A DNA stretch of 64,000 nucleotides, taken from positions 124,001 to 188,000 of the forward strand of contig CAVURD010000001.1 of NCBI GenBank assembly GCA_963743785.1, read 5' to 3'. Below the pieces are notes generated by a model, which did not search any database, was not told the DNA's origin, and saw only the letters and a list, made by a program, of their open reading frames with translations. Position 1 is the stretch's first letter; every line of letters starts with the position of its first letter. The translations under genes were made by a program, and so were the position numbers. This stretch comes from Bog-473 sp963743785 (GTDB taxonomy: Bacteria > Actinomycetota > Acidimicrobiia > Acidimicrobiales > RAAP-2). This document shows, one piece after another, positions 43,456 to 52,959 of this stretch.

Positions 43456-43461
43456 TAGCCT
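43456..43461 (+). promoter_or_regulatory. -10 element for leaderless purN transcript
   Basis: TAGCCT ends six bases before the purN GTG and no Shine-Dalgarno sequence is present. CTGACC lies 15 bp upstream as a possible weak -35. The rest of the 156-bp gap contains AGCGGTCGA twice in tandem (about 43360-43379) and no other gene. Confidence 0.5.
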
Positions 43462-43467
43462 CGGTGT

Positions 43468-44079
43468 GTGCGCCTTGCCGTCCTGGTCTCGGGGAGCGGG
43501 ACGATCCTGCGGGCCATGTTCGACGCGGGCCTGCCCGTGACCACCGTGCTCTCGGATCGCCCGTGCGAGGCTCTCGCGCTGGCCCGTGACCACGGCGCCG
43601 CCGACGAGTTGGTCGACCGCCGGGTCTACGGGGGGTTCGGCCCCGCGTTCGACCGCCCGGGCTTCACCGCCACCGTGGCCGCCACCCTGGTGGCCCATCA
43701 GATCGACCTGGTGGCCATGGCGGGATTCGGCACCGTGATGAGCCAGAGCGTCCACGACGCCTTCCCGCACCGGGTCCTCAACACGCACCCGGCCCTGCTC
43801 CCGGCCTTCCCGGGCTGGCACGCGGTACGCGACGCCCTGGCGGCCGGGGTGGCCGAGACCGGGTGTACCGTCCACCTGGCGACCCTCGAGATGGACGCCG
43901 GTCCGATCCTGGCCCAACGGGTGGTTCCGGTGCTTCCCGGTGACACCGAAGCGACGCTGCACGAACGGATCAAGGTGGCCGAGCGGGCGCTCTACCCGGC
44001 CACCATCGGCTGGGCGCTGGGTGAGCTGGAGTCCGGAAGATCGATTGAACCGCCCACGCCTCTGGCGCGGGCCATCTGA
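43468..44079 (+). CDS. purN: Phosphoribosylglycinamide formyltransferase
   Basis: PurN performs the 10-formyl-THF-dependent third step of purine synthesis. The 203-aa product has VLVSGSGTILRAMFDAG (phosphate loop; the usual Asn after SGSGT is Ile here), LVAMAGFGTVM, VLNTHPALLPAFPG (catalytic Asn and His) and VHLATLEMDAGPILAQ (catalytic Asp). It leads a purine/folate operon with purH and folD. Confidence 0.93.
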   Translation: MRLAVLVSGSGTILRAMFDAGLPVTTVLSDRPCEALALARDHGAADELVDRRVYGGFGPAFDRPGFTATVAATLVAHQIDLVAMAGFGTVMSQSVHDAFPHRVLNTHPALLPAFPGWHAVRDALAAGVAETGCTVHLATLEMDAGPILAQRVVPVLPGDTEATLHERIKVAERALYPATIGWALGELESGRSIEPPTPLARAI

Positions 44080-44091
44080 GGAGGTATCGAC

Positions 44092-45645
44092 GTGAGAGCG
44101 CTGCTGTCGGTCTATGACAAGGAGGGGCTGGTCGAGTTGGCTCAGGGTCTCTCGGACCTGGGCTGGGAGTTGGTGGCCAGCGGCAACACGTCGACCGAGC
44201 TGGCCGGGGCCGGGATCGACCATCTCCAGGTGGCCGAGGTCACCGGGTCCCCCGAGATGCTGGGCGGCCGGGTCAAAACCCTGCACCCCAAGATCCACGG
44301 CGGCATCCTGGCCGATCGCGACGAGCCGGGCCACCTGGCCGACCTGGAGGCCAACGGGATCGCCGCCATCGACCTGGTCGTCAGCAACCTCTACCCCTTC
44401 TCTTCCGCCCCCTCCATCGAGCTCATCGACATCGGCGGGCCGGCCATGGTGCGCGCCGCCGCCAAGAACCACGACCATGTGGGCATCGTCACCGCGCCGA
44501 GCGACTACCCCGTGGTGCTCGAGGAGTTGCGACGGTCCGGCTCCCTGTCGGCGGCCACCCGGCGCCGCCTGGCCCGGGTCGCCTTCGCCCACACCGCCGC
44601 CTACGACGCCGCCATCGTGGCCTGGCTCGATGCGGGCGGACCCTCCCCGGTCGATGGCGCCGACCCCGAGGAGGAAGCCCTCGGTGCGGTGCTGCCGCCG
44701 ACACTGCATCTGACCTTGGAGCGCACCGCGGTGCTCCGCTACGGCGAGAACCCCCACCAGCGGGGCTCGCGGTACCGCACGGCGGGGACGCGGAGCTGGT
44801 GGGACGATGTCGTCCAGCACGGCGGCAAGGAGCTCTCCTACCTCAACCTCTTCGACGGTGATGCGGCATGGCGACTGGTCCATGAACTGGCCAGCGACGC
44901 CGGGCAGCCGGCGGTGGCCATCATCAAGCACGCCAACCCGTGCGGCGCGGCGGTGGCCGACAGCCTGGTGCAGGCCTACGAACGGGCGCTCGAAGGCGAC
45001 GTGCAGTCCGCCTTCGGTGGCGTGGTGGCCATCGGTGGTGCGGTGACCGAGGCGGTGGCCGAAGCCGTTGCGGCCGGACCGCAGGCCGATGTGATCATCG
45101 CCTCGTCCTACACGCCGGCCGCGCTGGAGCGGCTGACCAGCCGCCGCAAGGCCACCCGCCTCCTGTCCGGTCCCGCCCCCGAACGGGCGACACGCCAACT
45201 GCGCAGCCTCGGTTCGAGCGTGCTGGTCCAGGATGTCGACGACTTTGTCTCGCCGCGCTCGCACTGGCAGGTCGTGACCACCCGGGCACCCACCGACGAC
45301 GAGTGGCGCGACCTGGCCCTGGCCTGGCGCGTGGGTGGCCGCACCACCTCCAACGCCATCGCCATCGTGAACAACGGCCAGGCGGTCGGCGTCGGCGCCG
45401 GTCAGCAGTCCCGGGTCGTCGCCGCCGAGATCGCCGTGGCCAAGGCGGGGGAGCGGGCCAAGGGCGGGGCCGGATCGAGCGACGCGTTCTTCCCCTTCCC
45501 CGATGGGTTGCTCGTCCTGGCCGACGCCGGCGTCACCGCCGTGGTCCAGCCGGGTGGATCCGTCAAGGACGCTGACGTCATTGCCGCAGCCGACGAGGCG
45601 GGCCTGGCCATGGTGGTCACCGGCGAACGGCACTTCCGCCACTGA
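44092..45645 (+). CDS. purH: Bifunctional AICAR transformylase / IMP cyclohydrolase
   Basis: PurH performs the last two steps to IMP. The N-terminal cyclohydrolase starts RALLSVYDKEGLVELAQGLS and has GGRVKTLHPKIHGGILADR. The C-terminal transformylase has LRYGENPHQRGS, IIKHANPCGAAVADSL, and GAGSSDAFFPFPDGL. At 517 aa it is full length. GGAGG precedes the GTG at 44092, 12 bases after purN. The stop overlaps the folD ATG by one base. Confidence 0.96.
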   Translation: MRALLSVYDKEGLVELAQGLSDLGWELVASGNTSTELAGAGIDHLQVAEVTGSPEMLGGRVKTLHPKIHGGILADRDEPGHLADLEANGIAAIDLVVSNLYPFSSAPSIELIDIGGPAMVRAAAKNHDHVGIVTAPSDYPVVLEELRRSGSLSAATRRRLARVAFAHTAAYDAAIVAWLDAGGPSPVDGADPEEEALGAVLPPTLHLTLERTAVLRYGENPHQRGSRYRTAGTRSWWDDVVQHGGKELSYLNLFDGDAAWRLVHELASDAGQPAVAIIKHANPCGAAVADSLVQAYERALEGDVQSAFGGVVAIGGAVTEAVAEAVAAGPQADVIIASSYTPAALERLTSRRKATRLLSGPAPERATRQLRSLGSSVLVQDVDDFVSPRSHWQVVTTRAPTDDEWRDLALAWRVGGRTTSNAIAIVNNGQAVGVGAGQQSRVVAAEIAVAKAGERAKGGAGSSDAFFPFPDGLLVLADAGVTAVVQPGGSVKDADVIAAADEAGLAMVVTGERHFRH

Positions 45646-46505
45646 TGCCCGCCATCTGGCTCGACGGGGAAGCCGTCGCCGCCCGCGTGCGGGCCGAGGT
45701 GGCCGATCGGGTGGCCCGGCTCCGCGGCGAGGGAATCAGTGTCGGCCTGGGCACCGTCCTGGTGGGCGACGACCGGCCCAGTGAGCGCTACGTGGCCCTG
45801 AAGCACGAGGACTGCGCCAAGGTGGGCATGGTGTCGGTGGGCGAGCACCTCCCCGAGACCGCCACGCAGGTGGAAGTGGAAGACGTCATCCGCCGTTTCA
45901 ACGCCGATCCCCAGATCAACGCCTACCTGGTCCAGGTCCCGCTGCCCGACGGCCTGGACGAGGAGCACGCCCTGATGGCGGTCGACCCCGCCAAGGACGT
46001 CGACGGGTTGCACCCGGTCAACCTCGGACGCCTGGTGATGGGTACGCCCGGGCCCCTGCCCTGCACGCCGGCCGGAATTGTCGAGCTGCTCCAGGCCTAC
46101 GACGTGCCGGTAGAGGGACGCCACGTGGTGATCATCGGTCGCGGTCTGACCATCGGCCGGCCGCTCGCGCTCCTCCTGGCCATGAAGCGTCCGGGATGCA
46201 ACGCGGCCGTCACGGTCGTCCACACCGGTGTCGACGACGACGACCTGGCCTCCCTGGTGCGCACCGCCGACATTGTGGTGTCGGCGGCGGGCCGGGCCGG
46301 GCTGGTGACGCCCGACATGATCAAGCCCGGTGCGGCCGTGGTCAGTGCCGGGACCACCTGGGAGGGCAAGAAGCTGGTGCCCGACGTCCAAGAGGAGGTG
46401 GCCGAGGTGGCCGGGTGGATCACGCCGCGCCTCGGGGGCGTTGGTCCCATGACACGTGCCATGCTTTTGCGCAACGCCGTGCGAGCCGCCGAGCTGAGCA
46501 CGTGA
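45645..46505 (+). CDS. folD: Methylene-THF dehydrogenase / methenyl-THF cyclohydrolase
   Basis: FolD produces 10-formyl-THF, the one-carbon donor used by PurN and PurH upstream. The 286-aa product has VGDDRPSERYVALKHEDCAK (catalytic Lys), VQVPLPDGLDEE, DPAKDVDGLHPVN, PCTPAGIVELL, VIIGRGLTIGRPLALLL and GGVGPMTRAMLL. The usual GRSxxVGxP cofactor loop is GRGLTIGRP here. Confidence 0.94.
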   Translation: MPAIWLDGEAVAARVRAEVADRVARLRGEGISVGLGTVLVGDDRPSERYVALKHEDCAKVGMVSVGEHLPETATQVEVEDVIRRFNADPQINAYLVQVPLPDGLDEEHALMAVDPAKDVDGLHPVNLGRLVMGTPGPLPCTPAGIVELLQAYDVPVEGRHVVIIGRGLTIGRPLALLLAMKRPGCNAAVTVVHTGVDDDDLASLVRTADIVVSAAGRAGLVTPDMIKPGAAVVSAGTTWEGKKLVPDVQEEVAEVAGWITPRLGGVGPMTRAMLLRNAVRAAELST

Positions 46506-46533
46506 AGGCCTGCGGGCCGGCCGGGGAGGCTCC

Positions 46534-46905
46534 GTGAGTGAACTCGAGTACGCCGAAAAGCCATGGGGGAACTACGCCGTCCTCGACGACGCCGCGCCGG
46601 ACCACAAGGTCAAGCGCCTCGTGGTGCACCCCGGGAAGCGACTGAGCTACCAGCTCCACCACCGGCGGGCCGAGCACTGGTTCATCGTGTCGGGCACCGC
46701 CCAGGTCACGCTGGACGGCACCGTCACCCAACTGGGCCCGGGTCAGGCCATCGACATCCCGCTGGAGTCGGCCCACCGCATTGCCAACGAAGGGGACACC
46801 GACGTCGTCTTGATTGAGGTGCAACACGGTTCGTACTTCGGCGAGGACGACATCGTGCGGTTGGAAGACGACTTCGGCCGGGCCGACGTCGGGAGCACGG
46901 CGTGA
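46534..46905 (+). CDS. Cupin, mannose-6-phosphate isomerase type II-like
   Basis: A single-domain cupin of 123 aa. It starts YAEKPWGNYAVLDD, then LVVHPGKRLSYQLHHRRAEH (metal-binding His pair and Glu-type site), WFIVSGTAQVTLDG and DIPLESAHRIANEGDTDVVL. This is the C-terminal isomerase domain of ManC-type bifunctional enzymes (GMP/PMI II), here without the nucleotidyltransferase. It starts 28 bp after folD and overlaps metF by four bases, so it is in the one-carbon operon. Its substrate could be mannose-6-phosphate or something else. Confidence 0.8.
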   Translation: MSELEYAEKPWGNYAVLDDAAPDHKVKRLVVHPGKRLSYQLHHRRAEHWFIVSGTAQVTLDGTVTQLGPGQAIDIPLESAHRIANEGDTDVVLIEVQHGSYFGEDDIVRLEDDFGRADVGSTA

Positions 46906-47771
46906 CCAAGATCTCCGAGTTGTTGGCTGCCGGCAAGACGTACTCGTTCGAGTTCTTCCCGCCCAAGAACGACGCCGAGCTCTCGCGACTGGCCCGGACC
47001 ATCAGCGAGTTGCAACCGCTGGAGCCCTCCTTTGTCTCGGTGACGTACCGAGGAGGGGCCGCGTCGCGGCAGCGCACCTTCGATCTGGTCACGGGCATGC
47101 TGCACACGACGTCGCTCAACCCCATGGCCCACCTCATCTGCGTGGCCCACTCCCGGCTCGAGCTGGCTGACATCCTGGTGTCGCTGCGCAAGGCCGGGGT
47201 CGAGAACCTCATGGCCCTGGGGGGCGATCCGCCCGCCGACCCCGATGCCGCCGCGGGTGAGTTGGCGTACGCCACCGAACTGGTCGAACTGGCCCGGGCC
47301 ATCGGCGGCTTCTCCGTCGGCGTGGCGGCCCATCCGGCCGGGCATCCACGCTCGCTCAGCCGGGCCAGCGACCGGGATTTCCTGGCCGCCAAGCTCGAGC
47401 TGGCTGACTTCGGGGTGACCCAGTTCTTTTTCGAGGCCTCGGAATATGAGCAGCTGGTGGCCGACCTCGATGAGCGGGGGGTCCGGGTCCCCGTGCTGCC
47501 GGGCATTCTGCCCGTCACCTCACTCGGCACGATGGAGCGCCTGGGGGGCATGGGAGCGGCGGCTCCCGACTGGATGCAGGACCGTCTGCGGGCGGCCGAC
47601 GAAAGGGGTGGCGCCGACGCCGTGCGCAAGGAGGGTGTGCAATTGGCCACCGAGCTCTCCGCCGAACTGCTCAGCTTCGGGGTTCCCGGCCTGCACTTCT
47701 ATACGTTCAACACGTCGAGCGCCACCAGGGAGATCTACGCCTCGCTCGGTCTGGGGCCGACCGCGTCCTAG
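46902..47771 (+). CDS. metF: 5,10-Methylenetetrahydrofolate reductase
   Basis: MetF makes 5-methyl-THF for methionine synthesis with FAD. The 289-aa barrel begins with YSFEFFPPKNDAE (catalytic Glu region) and has FVSVTYRGGAASRQRTFDL, NPMAHLICVAHSR, LMALGGDPPAD (the GD motif), VAAHPAGHP, and TQFFFEASEY. The end VPGLHFYTFNTSSATREI is typical. The GTG at 46902 overlaps the cupin stop. Confidence 0.94.
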   Translation: MTKISELLAAGKTYSFEFFPPKNDAELSRLARTISELQPLEPSFVSVTYRGGAASRQRTFDLVTGMLHTTSLNPMAHLICVAHSRLELADILVSLRKAGVENLMALGGDPPADPDAAAGELAYATELVELARAIGGFSVGVAAHPAGHPRSLSRASDRDFLAAKLELADFGVTQFFFEASEYEQLVADLDERGVRVPVLPGILPVTSLGTMERLGGMGAAAPDWMQDRLRAADERGGADAVRKEGVQLATELSAELLSFGVPGLHFYTFNTSSATREIYASLGLGPTAS

Positions 47772-47834
47772 TCGCCACGCCGCGCCGCATGAAGCGCCGG
47801 ATGCATCTCCGCATGTAGTGGGTATTGGGAGTGG

Positions 47835-47840
47835 TAATCT
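47835..47840 (+). promoter_or_regulatory. -10 element for the leaderless nucleotidyltransferase pair
   Basis: TAATCT ends seven bases before the ATG at 47848, with no Shine-Dalgarno sequence. TTGGGA lies only a few bases upstream and is not well placed as a -35. Confidence 0.5.
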
Positions 47841-47847
47841 AGTGGGT

Positions 47848-48309
47848 ATGGCCTACGTGGTCACCCGCCCGAACGGACGCTTCGAGATCAGGGAGTCGGT
47901 CCACACCGAGAAAGGCCCGCGGGCTCGCTCGTTGGCCAACTTTTCACTCCTCACCGATGAAGTCCTGACCCGGGCGGCGGGACGGGCCACCCGGCCCTTT
48001 GATGCTGGAGCCGTGCTCGGGGCGGCCCAGCGGGCCGGCGCGCCGACGGAGACGCCGACGGCGAACGGGCCGGACACCGGGCCGGGGCGATCCCGGCGCA
48101 CCTTCGTGGCGTCGTCTCGCCGGATGGCCAGCTCGCTCGGAACGCGCCCGGCGGCCGGACGCCCGGATCCCGGCGACTCGCTCATCGACCTGCTCGGCTT
48201 CGTGGCGCAGATCTCCCCGTTCCGGCCCGCCCGCGCTCCCGAGCCGCTGCGATTCCCGCCGCTGGCCCGCCTGCGGGCCGAACGACCGGGTGTCGCGTCC
48301 CACCAATGA
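47848..48309 (+). CDS. Hypothetical protein paired with a nucleotidyltransferase
   Basis: A 153-aa protein of unknown function. Residues 1-50 (VTRPNGRFEIRESVHTEKGP then RARSLANFSLLTDEVL) recall the N-terminal arm of IS4/IS1634-like transposases, where an RxRxLA step follows a Thr-x-x-Gly-Pro turn; no DDE catalytic region follows. Residues 60-110 are Ala/Arg/Pro-rich and probably disordered. The last 40 have a helix (DSLIDLLGFVAQI). It overlaps the nucleotidyltransferase by four bases (ATGA), so the two are co-translated. An antitoxin or partner role is inference. Confidence 0.6.
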   Translation: MAYVVTRPNGRFEIRESVHTEKGPRARSLANFSLLTDEVLTRAAGRATRPFDAGAVLGAAQRAGAPTETPTANGPDTGPGRSRRTFVASSRRMASSLGTRPAAGRPDPGDSLIDLLGFVAQISPFRPARAPEPLRFPPLARLRAERPGVASHQ

Positions 48310-48923
48310 GGAGGGCGGAACAGGTCGGCAACCTGACCCCCAAGATCGTCTCCCTCCACGAGATGCTCGAATCCATCGGCGTGCCGCACCAATTCGGTGG
48401 GGCGATCGCCCTGGCCTGGTACCGGAACCCGAGGGCGACCACCGACATCGACGTGAACCTGACGGTGCCGCCGGAGGCGGCGGAGCCCATCCTCGGCGCG
48501 CTGGCCCAGCTCGGCGTGACGGTCACCCCCGACGACCGGGCCACCATCGACCGGGACGGGCAGGCCCGATTGGATTGGAGCGGGTCCTACCTCGACGTGT
48601 TCTTCGCCACCTTCGAACTGCACGACGAGATGGCCGAGCGGGCCCGCCTGGTCCGGTTCGGCCCCGTCGAGATCCCGATTCTGGCCCCCGAGCACCTGAT
48701 CGTGTGCAAGGCCGTCTTCGACCGCCCCAAGGACTGGCTCGATATCGACGAGATGGTCCGGTGGGGTACCGAGATCGACGCGTCGCTGGCCCTGCGTTGG
48801 GTGGCCGACATCCTCGGGCCCGATGCCCCCCAGTTCGCCCGTCTGGCTGGCATGTTGGGACCGGCGCCCGGAGCGACCCCCTCCCGCCTCGGCGATTGGG
48901 ATGCGGCCCCCTCCTCCCCGTAG
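48306..48923 (+). CDS. Nucleotidyltransferase-fold protein (AbiEii/MNT-like)
   Basis: This 205-aa protein has the minimal nucleotidyltransferase motif: Gly31-Gly32 (QFGGAIALAWY), then TTDIDVNL with Asp47 and Asp49, and a third acidic residue at Asp97 (YLDVFFATFELHD). LIVCKAVFDRPKDWLDIDEM is the usual C-terminal helical block of AbiEii-type enzymes. Such proteins are often toxins or sugar/nucleotide transferases. The partner gene directly upstream is co-translated. It ends 10 bp before icd. Confidence 0.78.
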   Translation: MRRAEQVGNLTPKIVSLHEMLESIGVPHQFGGAIALAWYRNPRATTDIDVNLTVPPEAAEPILGALAQLGVTVTPDDRATIDRDGQARLDWSGSYLDVFFATFELHDEMAERARLVRFGPVEIPILAPEHLIVCKAVFDRPKDWLDIDEMVRWGTEIDASLALRWVADILGPDAPQFARLAGMLGPAPGATPSRLGDWDAAPSSP

Positions 48924-48926
48924 CAT
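48921..48926 (+). promoter_or_regulatory. -10 element for leaderless icd transcript
   Basis: TAGCAT, overlapping the previous gene's TAG stop, ends seven bases before the icd ATG at 48934. No Shine-Dalgarno sequence is present. Confidence 0.55.
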
Positions 48927-48933
48927 CCGGTCC

Positions 48934-50130
<1,197 letters not shown>

Positions 50131-50258
50131 CGGCGTCCGAAGCGGCCCCACGCGGGGCGACCCCGGGCCCGCGGCGGCGACGCGAGGTCAACCACGCTCC
50201 GATTTGCTTCGGCCTGCCCTTTGGGACGGGTGATTTCGGTTGTGGCGGCCGGGCCGAA

Positions 50259-50264
50259 TAACGT
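50259..50264 (+). promoter_or_regulatory. -10 element for leaderless mdh transcript
   Basis: TAACGT ends six bases before the mdh ATG. It lies in the 140-bp icd-mdh gap, which otherwise holds GC-rich sequence and no gene. Confidence 0.5.
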
Positions 50265-50270
50265 GGCCCG

Positions 50271-51269
50271 ATGGCCACGAAACCCCCCGTACATGTCACC
50301 GTCACCGGCGCAGCCGGACAGATCGGCTACTCGATCCTCTTCCGCATCGCCTCGGGCCAGTTGCTCGGCCCCGACCAGCCCATCGTGCTGCGCCTGCTCG
50401 AGATCGAGCCGGCCCTCAAGGTCCTCGACGGCGTGGTCATGGAGCTCGACGACGGCGCCTTCCCGCTGGTGAGCGACATCGTCGCCACCTCCGATCTCAA
50501 GACCGCCTTCGACGGGACGTCGTGGGCCCTCCTGGTCGGGTCCATCCCGCGCAAGGCGGGCATGGAGCGGGGAGACCTGCTGAGTGTCAACGGAGGCATC
50601 TTCAAGCCCCAGGGCCGAGCCATCGCCGAGAACGCCGCCGCCGACATCCGGGTCCTGGTCGTGGGGAACCCCTGCAACACCAACTGCCTCATCGCCCGCT
50701 CCAATGCTCCCGAGGTGCCGGCCGAGCGCTGGTTCGCCATGACCCGACTCGACGAGAACCGGGCCAAGGCCCAGTTGGCCCGCAAGGCCGGCGTCCCGGT
50801 GGCCTCGGTGCGCAACCTCGCCATCTGGGGCAACCACTCGGCCACGCAATTTCCCGACTTCGCCAACGCCACCATCGACGGGAAGCCGGTGACCGACGTG
50901 ATCTCCGATCACGAATGGCTCCGGGGCGACTTCATCTCGACGGTGCAGAAGCGGGGCGCCGCCATCATCGACGCTCGCGGCCTTTCGTCGGCGGCCTCGG
51001 CCGCTTCCGCCGCCATCGACACCGTGGTGGGACTACGCATGCCGACCGCACCTGGCGATTGCGTCTCGGTTGCCGTAGCCAGTTCGGGGCAGTACGGCAC
51101 CCCCGAAGGGCTGCAGTTCGGCCTTCCGGTCATCGCCGATGGCCAGGGCAGTTGGTCGGTGGCGGAGGGATTCGAGCACGACGAGTTCGCCCGGGAGCGC
51201 ATTGCCATGACCACCGAGGAGCTCGAGGGCGAGCGGGCCGATGTACAGGAGCTCGGCCTGATCGGCTGA
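50271..51269 (+). CDS. mdh: Malate dehydrogenase
   Basis: A 332-aa NAD-dependent TCA enzyme of the cytosolic-type (MDH group 2) family. The nucleotide-binding start is VTVTGAAGQIGYSILFRIAS. SIPRKAGMERGDLLSVNGGI, VVGNPCNTNCLIARSNAP, FAMTRLDENRAKAQLARKAG (substrate Arg) and IWGNHSATQFPDF (catalytic His) follow. Location next to icd and near sucCD keeps TCA genes within 12 kb. Confidence 0.96.
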   Translation: MATKPPVHVTVTGAAGQIGYSILFRIASGQLLGPDQPIVLRLLEIEPALKVLDGVVMELDDGAFPLVSDIVATSDLKTAFDGTSWALLVGSIPRKAGMERGDLLSVNGGIFKPQGRAIAENAAADIRVLVVGNPCNTNCLIARSNAPEVPAERWFAMTRLDENRAKAQLARKAGVPVASVRNLAIWGNHSATQFPDFANATIDGKPVTDVISDHEWLRGDFISTVQKRGAAIIDARGLSSAASAASAAIDTVVGLRMPTAPGDCVSVAVASSGQYGTPEGLQFGLPVIADGQGSWSVAEGFEHDEFARERIAMTTEELEGERADVQELGLIG

Positions 51270-51381
51270 TCTCACCGAGGTTCCGGACTGGGTCAGGCCC
51301 AGACGGACCACGCCCAGATGGACCAACAGTGTTTTCTTGCCTGAAACGCCGACGAAACACGGCTCTGGCAGGCTCCCGAGC

Positions 51382-52959
51382 GTGGGCGATCTCTTCGACG
51401 GCTACGGGTCCGGCACGCTGGGCCTGACGGAGGCGGCGTTCGACGAGATGGTCGGCCTGGGCGACGGCACCCGGTCGCCCTATGCCGCGGTGGCGTCGTC
51501 GCTCTCCCAGATGGGCCCCGACGACGTGTCGGGCAGAGCCACCCGCCTGGCCCGGGCCTTCATGGACCAGGGAGTGACCTTCGATCTCGACGGCGAGGAA
51601 CGCCCGTTCCCCCTCGATGTGATTCCGCGCATCTTCACGGCGGCCGAATGGACCCAGGTGTCCGACGGCGTGGCCCAACGGGTGCGGGCGCTGGAGTCCT
51701 TCCTGGCTGACGTGTATTCAACCGGCCGGATCATCAGCGACGGGGTCATCCCCCATGACGTGGTGACCAGTTCGCCTGGCTTCGTGCGTGCCGCCTACGG
51801 GCTCAACCCGACCAACGGAGTTCGGATCCATGTGGCCGGGATCGACGTCATTCGTGACGAGGAAGGCGAGTTCCGGGTGCTCGAGGACAACGTCCGCAGC
51901 CCGTCCGGGGTGAGTTACGTCCTGGCCAACCGGGCGGCCATGGCGCGCGTGCTTCCCGAGCTGTTCTGGGGCCAACCCATCCAGATGGTGACCGACTACC
52001 CAGCCCACCTCATCTACGCGTTGCGACGGGCCGCTCCCGCCGGCGTCCTGGACCCAACCGTGGTGGTCCTCACTCCAGGGGTGCACAATTCGGCCTTTTA
52101 TGAGCATGCCCTGCTGGCTCGCCTCATGGGGGTCCATCTGGTCGAGGGCCGGGACCTGGTGTGTCACGGGACCGAGGTCTTCCTGCGCACCACCGAAGGC
52201 GAAGTCCCGGTGCACGTCATCTACCGGCGCATCGACGACGAGTACCTCGACCCCCTCCAATTCCGTCCCGAGTCCTTGGTGGGTTGTCCCGGTGTCCTCA
52301 ACGCGGCGAGGGCGGGTCGCGTCACCATCACCAACGGGGTCGGCAACGGCGTGGCCGACGACAAACTCGTCTACACCTACGTCCCGGCCATGATCAAGTA
52401 CTACCTGGGCGAAGAGCCCATCCTTCGCAACGTGGAGACCATGCACCTTCAGGACGCGAGGGTGCGGGCCGACGCCCTGGGCCGCCGGGGCGAGTTGGTG
52501 TTCAAGCGGGTGGACGGATCTGGCGGCAAGGGATTGGTCATCGGCCCGACGGCCAGCGGCGTTGAACTGGACCAGTTGGCCATCGCCGTCGAACGTGACC
52601 CCCGCCATTGGATCGCCCAACGCGTGGTTGCGTTGTCGACCGCCCCCACCTGGGTCGACCAGACCATGGCCCCTCGTCACCTTGATCTGCGGCCCTTCGC
52701 GGTGAACGACGGGGACAACGTGTGGGTTCTCCCTGGGGGACTGACCCGGGTGGCGTTGCGAGAGGGCGGATTGGTGGTCAACTCCAGTCAGGGGGGCGGG
52801 TCCAAGGACACCTGGGTGATCGGCGGTGCACGCCCGGCACCCACCCTGCGGGCCCGCCGACCGGCCCCCTTCAGCGCCGGGCCGCCCATGGATGCCGGAC
52901 CCAAGAGCGATTCTGAGAACGGTCGCCAACAACAACAGCAGCAGCAACAACAACAATGA
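51382..52959 (+). CDS. Circularly permuted ATP-grasp protein with polyglutamine C-terminus
   Basis: A 525-aa CP-ATP-grasp type 2 (DUF404/DUF407) protein. It has DGEERPFPLDVIPRIF, GIDVIRDEEGEFRVLEDNVR, SPSGVSYVLANRAAM, LTPGVHNSAFYEHALLARLM, TNGVGNGVADDKLVYTYVP, VFKRVDGSGGKGLVIGP and RPFAVNDGDNVWVLPGGLTR. It probably forms amide or peptide-like bonds with ATP. The GTG at 51382 has CAGGCT seven bases upstream; a TTG at 51337 is also in frame. Ten glutamine codons precede the stop. It is the first of three overlapping genes with alpha-E and transglutaminase proteins. Confidence 0.9.
   Translation: MGDLFDGYGSGTLGLTEAAFDEMVGLGDGTRSPYAAVASSLSQMGPDDVSGRATRLARAFMDQGVTFDLDGEERPFPLDVIPRIFTAAEWTQVSDGVAQRVRALESFLADVYSTGRIISDGVIPHDVVTSSPGFVRAAYGLNPTNGVRIHVAGIDVIRDEEGEFRVLEDNVRSPSGVSYVLANRAAMARVLPELFWGQPIQMVTDYPAHLIYALRRAAPAGVLDPTVVVLTPGVHNSAFYEHALLARLMGVHLVEGRDLVCHGTEVFLRTTEGEVPVHVIYRRIDDEYLDPLQFRPESLVGCPGVLNAARAGRVTITNGVGNGVADDKLVYTYVPAMIKYYLGEEPILRNVETMHLQDARVRADALGRRGELVFKRVDGSGGKGLVIGPTASGVELDQLAIAVERDPRHWIAQRVVALSTAPTWVDQTMAPRHLDLRPFAVNDGDNVWVLPGGLTRVALREGGLVVNSSQGGGSKDTWVIGGARPAPTLRARRPAPFSAGPPMDAGPKSDSENGRQQQQQQQQQQ
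52927..52956 (+). repeat. CAA/CAG microsatellite encoding ten glutamines
   Basis: Ten consecutive CAA/CAG codons end the ATP-grasp gene, directly before its TGA and overlapping the next start. The mix is 3 CAA, 3 CAG, 4 CAA. In a genome this GC-rich an A-rich homopeptide run stands out and could slip in length. Confidence 0.9.

Noticed and set aside
47848..48309. Calling the first gene an AbiEi-type antitoxin or a transposase fragment
   Set aside because: No winged-helix start typical of AbiEi is seen, and there is no DDE catalytic region or terminal inverted repeats.
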